Program-made: the position numbers and the translations under genes
Part shown: in pieces, positions 22,001 to 26,530 of the stretch
Position numbering within the stretch: position 1 is the first letter of the stretch
How the letters are laid out: each line of letters begins with the position of its first letter
Origin: Pseudomonas sp. MM213
GTDB lineage: Bacteria > Pseudomonadota > Gammaproteobacteria > Pseudomonadales > Pseudomonadaceae
Assembly: GCF_020423045.1 (NCBI RefSeq)
Contig: NZ_CP081943.1
Location: forward strand, 3,968,001-4,032,000
DNA length: 64,000 bases
Reading direction: 5' to 3'
The notes under the pieces: generated by a model
Databases searched by the model: none
What the model was told of the DNA's origin: nothing
Seen by the model: the letters and a program-made list of their open reading frames with translations, nothing else

Positions 22001-22748
22001 CCAGCCCAAAATCAGCCTGGAGGACCATCGCCTTGTCGGCGCCGAAGCGCTGATCCGCTGGCATCACCCGACCTTCGGCGCCGTGCCGCCCGAGCACTTC
22101 ATTCCGCTGGCCGAAGAGAACGGGATGATTCTGCAAATCGGCGACTGGGTGCTCGAGACCGCGTGTCGGCAGATGTACGAATGGAATCAGACCTATGAAT
22201 GCCTCGGCCCGCTGTCGGTCAACCTCGCAGGCGCACAACTGCGTCAACCCAACCTGCTCGGCCGGATCGAACAACTGCTCAAGGACAACGGTCTTCAGCC
22301 CGGGTTATTGCAACTGGAAATTACCGAGAACTTCATCATGAGCCAGGCCGAGGAAGCGCTGGCGGTGCTGCATCAACTCAAACACCTGGGCGTGCAACTG
22401 GCCATCGACGACTTCGGCACCGGCTATTCCTCCCTGAGCTACCTCAAACGCCTGCCGCTGGATATTCTCAAGATCGACCAGTCTTTCGTCCGCGGCCTGC
22501 CGGATGATCCCCACGATGCGGCAATCGTTCGCGCCATCATCGCGCTGGGTCGCAGCATGCAATTCACCGTGATAGCCGAAGGTGTCGAGACTCTGGCGCA
22601 GCAACTATTTCTCGCCGAAGAAGGCTGCGAACAGATTCAGGGCTACATCGTCAGCTTGCCATTGCGGGCGGACGAATTCGCCGCGACGTTTCTTCGTATA
22701 GCCGTATCGGATTTTTCGGATAGCACAGCCGAGAAACCGTCGCTATAA
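19002..22748 (+). CDS. Periplasmic-sensor PAS/GGDEF/EAL cyclic-di-GMP protein
   Basis: A 1248-aa inner-membrane signalling protein. A signal peptide (to about residue 22) leads to one periplasmic SBP_bac_3-type solute-binding domain (about 25-260), a transmembrane helix (about 268-290), four PAS-like domains (about 310-805), a GGDEF domain and an EAL domain. GGDEF is intact at 887-891, with an RxxD inhibitory site five residues before it. EAL is intact (E1015-L1017), with the later DDFGTGYSS and KIDQSFV motifs, so both synthesis and breakdown of c-di-GMP are possible. The ligand is probably a polar amino acid or similar, unproven. ATG 19002 is chosen for its signal peptide; the frame is open upstream into rpoD. 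Confidence 0.88.
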   Translation: MPRLPTVLFLLSLMTWTATAGALTLTDEERSWLTAHPDLRLGVDASWPPFEFRDDQGRYQGLAADYIDLIRQRLAIKLTPIEPVSWTAVLEQARQAKLDLLPGIMSTPERQKYLAFTRPYLDFPIVILAHVGGAQPHKLEELYGLKIAVVENYAPHELLRTHHPDLNLVGMPNVSSALQALATDEVDAVVGDLASSVWSLRQLKLDGLYVSGETPYRYQLAMGVPQNKKILVGILDKVLADMTPAEISAIQEHWVGNVLDHRTFWSDLIVYGLPGLLLLITVLAVVIRINRRLSSEISRRVDLEQELRSSEYHYRGLVESLSAIAWEARITDFTYSYVSPHAEELLGYPLSHWLIPGFWRNIIHPADLTRAQTFCDHEVLAGRDHSLDYRVITADGRCLWVRDIVSLIEHGHEPVMRGLMIDISETKRTEEALRLSEQKFASVFQQCPDILVIARLSDGCLLEVNEAFEEQIGLKAEEVIGQTATDLNIWGIPGVGPGLLQRLQAGSIRNLEMPFRRSNGQVFTGLISAEPFDLDTTPALVVVVRDISKLKETQQQLQTSEEKFAKAFHASPDGLLLSRQSDGLLLEVNEGFSRITGFNSAMSVDRSALELGIWVNLNERKQMLDLLHRDGFVRDFSCHIRRSDGQIRLCEVSSRPLPIGDEDCMLTIARDITERHLMQEKLQQAATVFESTAEGVLITDTQQHISAVNRAFTEITGYSESEALGHTPRLLASGLHDSAFYAAMWHQLTAEGHWQGEISNRRKNGELYPSWLTISAVRNRDKFITHFVAVFADISSLKHAQAKLDYQAHHDPLTGLPNRTLFESRLLTALNNQQENGGQGAVLFLDLDRFKHINDSLGHPVGDLLLKGIAVRLKEQLRDIDTVARLGGDEFIILLPGLQQSTDADNIATKLLNCFSAPFQAGEHEFFISASIGTSLYPKDGCDVATLVKNADAAMYRSKAKGRNRVESYTRDLTAQASERVALEHELRRAIERNELSLCYQPKISLEDHRLVGAEALIRWHHPTFGAVPPEHFIPLAEENGMILQIGDWVLETACRQMYEWNQTYECLGPLSVNLAGAQLRQPNLLGRIEQLLKDNGLQPGLLQLEITENFIMSQAEEALAVLHQLKHLGVQLAIDDFGTGYSSLSYLKRLPLDILKIDQSFVRGLPDDPHDAAIVRAIIALGRSMQFTVIAEGVETLAQQLFLAEEGCEQIQGYIVSLPLRADEFAATFLRIAVSDFSDSTAEKPSL

Positions 22749-22749
22749 T
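22744..22749 (+). promoter_or_regulatory. -10 box of the tRNA promoter
   Basis: TATAAT overlaps the stop codon of the GGDEF/EAL gene and lies 15 bases before the tRNA, followed by a GC-rich discriminator (CCGCGG) typical of stable-RNA promoters. No good -35 box is evident. Confidence 0.45.
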
Positions 22750-22763
22750 CCGCGGCCTACTGA

Positions 22764-22840
22764 GGGCCTATAGCTCAGTTGGTTAGAGCAGAGGACTCAT
22801 AATCCTTTGGTCCACGGTTCAAGTCCGTGTGGGCCCACCA
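22764..22840 (+). tRNA. ileX: tRNA with CAU anticodon, probably tRNA-Ile2
   Basis: A complete 77-nt cloverleaf: acceptor arms GGGCCTA and TGGGCCC with discriminator A and encoded CCA, D arm around AGCTCAGTTGGTTAGAGC, anticodon stem GAGGA/TCCTT, anticodon CAT at 22798-22800, T arm CACGG/CCGTG with TTCAAGT. The variable-loop sequence TTGGTC resembles E. coli ileX, whose C34 becomes lysidine to read AUA, more than elongator tRNA-Met. The identity between Ile2 and Met cannot be proved by eye. A terminator follows at once. Confidence 0.9.
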
Positions 22841-22844
22841 AACA

Positions 22845-22876
22845 AAAAAGCCGCGCTTAATGCGCGGCTTTTTCGT
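22845..22876 (+). terminator. Intrinsic terminator after the tRNA
   Basis: AAAAAGCCGCGC (22845-22856) and GCGCGGCTTTTTCGT (22862-22876) form a GC-rich hairpin with a U-run. Almost the same sequence recurs at 26484-26514, at the other end of the accessory islet. Confidence 0.92.
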
Positions 22877-22919
22877 GTCTGAGCGGGTGCTTTTTGCAGT
22901 GCTAATTTTTTTAATTCGC

Positions 22920-23225
22920 TCAGTTCGCAAAATTTTCGATCTTTACCTGTCCCTCAGGAAAGGTCGCGATGATTTCCAGCTCGCCACCCATTGCGCGTAT
23001 GTAGTTGCGCAGCGTGCTGATGTACATGTCTGTACGTCGTTCCATCCTGGAAATCGCCGCCTGATTGACATGCAGCATCTTGGCCAGTGTTTCCTGGCTC
23101 AACTCCTGGGCCTTACGCAGCTCGTGCAGAGGCATTTCTTTCAGGTGCTGCTGGAATAACCGCTCTGCGTTTGCGCGAGACTCTGGCGTCATACGGGCTT
23201 GAAGTTCAGCAAATTTTTTAGCCAT
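22920..23225 (-). CDS. HigA/XRE-type antitoxin
   Basis: A 101-aa protein with a helix-turn-helix (LSQETLAKMLHVNQAAISRMERRTDMYISTLRNYI, residues about 45-80) of the XRE type used by HigA antitoxins. Its ATG lies inside the end of the toxin gene (8-base overlap), so the order is toxin first, antitoxin second, as in higBA. It probably neutralises the toxin and represses the pair's promoter. It is the first gene of the islet after the tRNA, read towards the tRNA. Confidence 0.82.
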   Translation of the reverse strand: MAKKFAELQARMTPESRANAERLFQQHLKEMPLHELRKAQELSQETLAKMLHVNQAAISRMERRTDMYISTLRNYIRAMGGELEIIATFPEGQVKIENFAN

Positions 23226-23583
23226 CGTTGCGGCCCTCTTTACGCAATGTTTCCAAATGGTCGTCATACAGTTTTTCAGCCAGCGGGACATGCTCGTCAT
23301 ACCAACGGTTTTGCCCGGTTTTATCCCCTCCGATTAAAAGTAACGCGCATCGGCGTGGATCAAACGCATAAAGCACGCGAATGGGACGTCCTGCATGCTG
23401 GACCCGCAACTCTCGGAGGTTGCCCAGTCGTGAACCTTTAATGTCGCTGCTATGTGGGAAACGCAGGCCCGGGCCGAGTAACCCAAGCAGATCGACGCTG
23501 GCTGACACCGATGACTGCTCTTTCGCGTCCAAACTCTCCCACCAGCCTTCAAATTCATCGGTGTATTCAATTTCCCAACCCAT
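23218..23583 (-). CDS. RelE/HigB-like toxin (phage-derived Gp49 type)
   Basis: A 121-aa protein with the fold pattern of Gp49/HigB-like toxins: WEIEYTDEFEGWWESL at the start, GLRFPHSSDIKGSRLGNLRELRV, then RVLYAFDPRRCALLLIGGDKTGQNRWY. Members cleave mRNA on the ribosome. It directly precedes and overlaps the antitoxin gene. Upstream, two direct repeats starting TATTCC (minus strand, about 23600-23625) might be operator half-sites. Activity is inferred from family only. Confidence 0.82.
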   Translation of the reverse strand: MGWEIEYTDEFEGWWESLDAKEQSSVSASVDLLGLLGPGLRFPHSSDIKGSRLGNLRELRVQHAGRPIRVLYAFDPRRCALLLIGGDKTGQNRWYDEHVPLAEKLYDDHLETLRKEGRNDG

Positions 23584-23864
23584 ACCAATATGCCACCCAA
23601 GGAATATGATCTCAAGGGAATAACTTTAGGCATTAGCGGCCGTGCGGCCACCTTGGTTGCCAATGCAATTGTTAAGGGCGGTTTCGAGCGGGATGCGGGT
23701 GTTCGGCTTCTGGCGTTTGGTTTTGTTTACTTCAGGTGGCGCAATATCGGATGACGTCCGCAGACCTTGTAGGCAAACTCCGAATCGTGTTTTGTGGGCA
23801 CTTTGATGCCTTGTTGCGCTGTTCTTCGACGGGATAGTCTCCGGACGTCGCTGCAAATGCAGTG
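23584..23864. other. Intergenic stretch upstream of the structured leader
   Basis: 281 bases between the toxin start and the folded leader. It contains an inverted pair GACGTCCG (near 23754) and CGGACGTC (near 23841) about 80 bases apart. A 76-codon minus-strand frame (23626-23856) has only a TTG start and no ribosome site; I do not call it a gene. The promoter of the following gene is probably here but no clear -35/-10 pair stands out. Confidence 0.4.
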
Positions 23865-24076
23865 ATCGGGTGTGGTAACCCGGCGAAACCAGCGCACTAA
23901 TGCACGCATTACGAACGAAGGTAGTTTTCAGGCCTGAATTCTTGATATGGCGGCTGTGCGTGGGACGCCCTCGGGCGTGCCGGTTTCCTTGGTTCCCGGT
24001 TTACCACCCTGCGTACAGCTGCCACCTTTTCGTGTGGTAACGAAAAATGGCAGCTCCTGGAACCCTGGAGTAAACC
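23865..24076 (+). promoter_or_regulatory. Structured 5' leader, possible RNA switch, of the DUF3077-type gene
   Basis: Three competing helices can be drawn. P1: 23949-23960 with 24012-24023 (12 bp, two G-U pairs), enclosing a small hairpin at 23965-23978. P2: 24017-24024 with 24048-24055 (8 bp) plus inner stem 24027-24032/24041-24046. P3: CTCC 24054-24057 with the Shine-Dalgarno GGAG 24067-24070. P1 and P2 share 24017-24023; P2 and P3 share 24054-24055. P2 would free the ribosome site, while P1 would allow P3 to mask it. A separate hairpin at 23866-23883 has the same TGTGGTAA loop as the P2 hairpin, and TTACCAC at 24001-24007 is complementary to GTGGTAA within both loops. The switching logic is inference. 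Confidence 0.55.
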
Positions 24077-24385
24077 ATGCCCCAAACAAATCCGCTCCAC
24101 CCCTCAGAACTGAAAACCATCGGCCTCACACCCTTCATCTACTGCTCAAACCAACCGCTGTTCCATGTCAGTAGTGGCGTTCCCCTCGCCGATGCTCTAG
24201 CTCAGGCCTCAAATCTGTTGTACCTCGCCAAGGAGCTGACCATGGACGCCGCCTACGCCAAAGACACCGACCGCCACGCCTGGGCAGCGCATTACCTCAC
24301 GTCGATGAGCAAAGCCGTGGTCGATGATGTGATGAAGGTGCTGGAGCGTGGACCTGATCGCACCGATACGAAGTCCAAAAAATAA
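24077..24385 (+). CDS. DUF3077-type small protein of unknown function
   Basis: A 102-aa soluble protein with LFHVSSGVPLADALAQASNLLYLAKELTMDAA in the middle, the pattern of the Pseudomonas DUF3077 family (recognised from memory). The C-terminal half is helical and ends in a basic tail (TDTKSKK). No catalytic motif, signal peptide or membrane segment is visible. ATG has GGAG six bases upstream, and that site is inside the switch-like leader. A terminator follows at 24407. Function unknown; the leader suggests tight control of translation. Confidence 0.8.
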   Translation: MPQTNPLHPSELKTIGLTPFIYCSNQPLFHVSSGVPLADALAQASNLLYLAKELTMDAAYAKDTDRHAWAAHYLTSMSKAVVDDVMKVLERGPDRTDTKSKK

Positions 24386-24406
24386 CGGCCGATGGGCCGT
24401 GGAATG

Positions 24407-24429
24407 AGCCCCGAGAATTCGGGGCTTTC
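24407..24429 (+). terminator. Terminator after the DUF3077-type gene
   Basis: AGCCCCGA (24407-24414) and TCGGGGCT (24419-24426) form an 8-bp stem with a GAAT loop, followed by TTTC. It lies between this gene and the convergent M41-like gene. Confidence 0.7.
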
Positions 24430-24454
24430 ACAGGATGATCGGTGGCGCGTTGTC

Positions 24455-25108
24455 TTACGCCCAAACACCCAACGCTGGAATGGCCTGCACTGGCCGCAAC
24501 CGCTCAAGCATCTCACGCGTAAACACCACCTCATACGTATCCGCCGCCCTGCCCCACTGCTCCACGATGACCATGGCGTCAACCAACACGCGCCCCAATT
24601 CGGTAATCGTGTCCGCCAGGTCCTCGACGATTGCTTGAGTCCGGCCCCACATGCGATCAGTCATCGCTTGAAGCTCAGCCGCAATACGGTCAGATGACGC
24701 AGGGTCCGTATCGGGACAGGTGATGTTGCGCAGCAAATGCTGAAGCTCTTTTACTTTTGCGTAATCCTGCTCCGCCCCCAGCGCACCTTTCAGGATGGTG
24801 ACGGCTTTCGTCTTGTCTACGCGATTCCCGGACCGATGTGTCGAAGACAATGTCTGCCCCATGGCGCCAGCCATCAGGACCATTATTCGGGCTTCCACGT
24901 GCGCTTTCATTGCGTCCATCGATGAAATCGGGCGCGCCAGGGTAATGGCAGCGCCTCCTTGATGCCGTAAGTCCATGGTCACGGACAGAGTCACGCCGCC
25001 GGTTGCAAACCCCAATGCGCGGGCCACGACGTAGTGGCCCATTTCGTGATGGGCGATCTGTAATGCGTGATCCCGTATAGCGGGAGACATCTTCGTTGTC
25101 ATTTCCAT
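24455..25108 (-). CDS. Stand-alone M41-like (FtsH peptidase domain) zinc metalloprotease
   Basis: A 217-aa protein with the zinc motif HEMGH at residues 21-25 in the context HHEMGHYVVARALGF, close to the FtsH M41 helix HEAGHAxVA. A block like the M41 VAGRAAEE region follows (MVLMAGAMGQTL), and NRVDKTKAVTIL may supply the third, acidic zinc ligand. It lacks an AAA ATPase domain and membrane helices. Such ATPase-free M41 proteins occur on mobile elements with unknown targets. It is divergent from the AbiF-like gene and convergent with the DUF3077-type gene. Confidence 0.72.
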   Translation of the reverse strand: MEMTTKMSPAIRDHALQIAHHEMGHYVVARALGFATGGVTLSVTMDLRHQGGAAITLARPISSMDAMKAHVEARIMVLMAGAMGQTLSSTHRSGNRVDKTKAVTILKGALGAEQDYAKVKELQHLLRNITCPDTDPASSDRIAAELQAMTDRMWGRTQAIVEDLADTITELGRVLVDAMVIVEQWGRAADTYEVVFTREMLERLRPVQAIPALGVWA

Positions 25109-25357
25109 TGCCCCGCACTCTTCGAATTCGACTGACTGTTAGTGTCCATTCTGTCGAGCGAAGTAGGAAGATTCCCAAGTTGTTGAAGCTCTATTCTTAT
25201 AGGCCCTGTTACGCGGCCTATCGAGCTCGGGTCAGTGTTTACAGCCAGTACAATCAGTCTCAAAACCTGAAAAAGACAAGGTTCCTCGTCAACAAAAACA
25301 GCGAGATTCCTCATGCAAAACCTGGCCTATCCGCTTATCGACCTTTCAGCAAAAAAC
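25109..25357. other. AT-richer divergent region between M41-like and AbiF-like genes
   Basis: This part of the 365-base gap has no gene. It holds a perfect 7-bp hairpin ATAGGCC/GGCCTAT at 25199-25221 and a possible -10 box TACAAT at about 25248. Base composition is visibly lower in GC than the flanking chromosome, consistent with acquired DNA. Confidence 0.5.
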
Positions 25358-25455
25358 TTGCAAAGCGAAGCGGTTCTACCTAGTCTTCGCCGCAACACAC
25401 CCGCCATGCCTATAGTTGCGTCAGCAGCCAAGCACAAATTGAGCGGGTTTTTTTT
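25358..25455 (+). ncRNA. Probable pseudoknot ncRNA upstream of abiF-like gene
   Basis: CGCAAC (25391-25396) pairs with GTTGCG (25415-25420), and ACCCGC (25399-25404), lying inside that loop, pairs with GCGGGT (25443-25448), which makes an H-type pseudoknot. Eight Ts follow (25448-25455), so transcripts would end there. A hairpin GCGAAG/CTTCGC (25365-25370, 25385-25390) precedes it, extendable by TTGC/GCAA, which would compete with the first pseudoknot stem. A conserved RNA next to abiF genes (the abiF RNA motif) is known from comparative genomics. Whether this matches that motif, and its 5' end, were not tested. Confidence 0.55.
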
Positions 25456-25473
25456 GCCCGGAGTTTTTAGGGC

Positions 25474-26472
25474 ATGAGAGTCTTTGGTAAACCGGTGATC
25501 GACATCACTGCCCAAATCGAACTGCTCAAGCAGCGTGGCCTGCAAATCCAGGATGAGGCTCGAGCACGGTACTTCCTGCAAGCTGTCAGCTTCTTCCGCC
25601 TCACACCTTACATGCGTACGTTTCAGCATGCAGACGATCAAGATCACCCTTTCCGCAAGGGTTCCGAATTTCGTGAACTGACCACGCTCTATGAGTTCGA
25701 CCGCAGGCTGCGCCTACTTGCAATGGATGCCATCGAGCGTGTCGAAGTTGCCGTTCGTTCATTGATCAGCAACCACATGGGCCCCACTCACGGCGGGCAT
25801 TGGTACATGGAAGTCCGGCTATTTCAGCACACCTATGACCACGCCCGATTGATGGAGACCATACGCACCAAGCAAAACACCGCCAAACGCGATTACGAAA
25901 AGGAATGCCAACGGATAGACCGCCTGCAAACCGATACCCGGCGTAAAGATCACCTTAAGCGGCAACGTGCGAAAGAAAGCTATGCCCGGCACTATCCGGT
26001 AACGTACGACCAGCCGTCACTGATGCCCGGATGGGCCATGCTGGAAGAGCTGACCCTGGGAGATCTTTCTCACCTGTACAAGGGACTTGCCCGCGATGCA
26101 GACAAGAAAGTTATCGCCAAGTACCTTGCATTACCTGCACCTCTGCTGCAATCGTGGCTGCATACCCTGACCACCATTCGCAACATTTGCGCCCATCACG
26201 CGCGGCTGTGGAATCGGGAGCTGGGGATACGACCGGAACTGCCTAAGAAAACCAGTTTTCAATGGCCACAGGCATTACTTCAGCAGGGACAGCATCCGCG
26301 AATTTTTTCGGTTTTGTGCATCCTTAAACACTTGATGCACCAAGTGAGCCCACACACCCATTGGGATCGCCGTTTACTAGAGCTGATGCAGGAATTTCCC
26401 AGTCTGAATCAGCGAGCAATGGGATTTCCACAGGAGTGGCACCAAGACCCGTTCTGGCAGATAACGGAGTAA
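25474..26472 (+). CDS. Abi_2 family protein (AbiF/AbiD-like HEPN abortive-infection protein)
   Basis: A 332-aa protein of the AbiD/AbiF family. The N-terminal part reads IDITAQIELLKQRGLQIQDEARARYFL and the middle LYEFDRRLRLLAMDAIERVEVAVRS, both family hallmarks. The HEPN ribonuclease-type motif R-x4-H is present as R236-NICA-H241, followed by HARLWNRELG. A charged helical insert lies at about 135-175. Such proteins abort phage infection, probably by RNA cleavage, and are controlled by a small RNA in some systems. The gene starts 19 bases after the U-run of the upstream RNA. No integrase is nearby. Confidence 0.85.
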   Translation: MRVFGKPVIDITAQIELLKQRGLQIQDEARARYFLQAVSFFRLTPYMRTFQHADDQDHPFRKGSEFRELTTLYEFDRRLRLLAMDAIERVEVAVRSLISNHMGPTHGGHWYMEVRLFQHTYDHARLMETIRTKQNTAKRDYEKECQRIDRLQTDTRRKDHLKRQRAKESYARHYPVTYDQPSLMPGWAMLEELTLGDLSHLYKGLARDADKKVIAKYLALPAPLLQSWLHTLTTIRNICAHHARLWNRELGIRPELPKKTSFQWPQALLQQGQHPRIFSVLCILKHLMHQVSPHTHWDRRLLELMQEFPSLNQRAMGFPQEWHQDPFWQITE

Positions 26473-26483
26473 TTTCAAAAATG

Positions 26484-26514
26484 AAAAAGCCGCGCAATCG
26501 CGCGGCTTTTTCGT
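26484..26514. terminator. Bidirectional terminator between abiF-like gene and gcd
   Basis: AAAAAGCCGCGC (26484-26495) and GCGCGGCTTTTTCGT (26500-26514) form a hairpin with A- and U-runs on either side, so it can stop both the abiF-like gene and the convergent gcd. It repeats the tRNA terminator at 22845-22876 except for the loop. Confidence 0.9.
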
Positions 26515-26530
26515 ACGTGCGATTCAGCCT

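Noticed and set aside
22764..22840. Elongator tRNA-Met as identity of the CAU tRNA.
   Set aside because: The anticodon-to-T-arm segment AATCCTTTGGTC resembles ileX more than metT; I keep Ile2 but with reduced certainty. A tRNA-specific classifier would decide.
23626..23856. Minus-strand open frame of 76 codons between the HigB-like toxin and the structured leader.
   Set aside because: It has only a TTG start and no ribosome site, no recognised domain, and lies next to a region better explained as leader RNA. It could be real only if conserved as protein elsewhere.
22841..26530. Integrated phage or integrative element with its own integrase.
   Set aside because: No integrase, recombinase, transposase or structural phage gene is seen. 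Only cargo-like genes and repeated terminators support acquisition.
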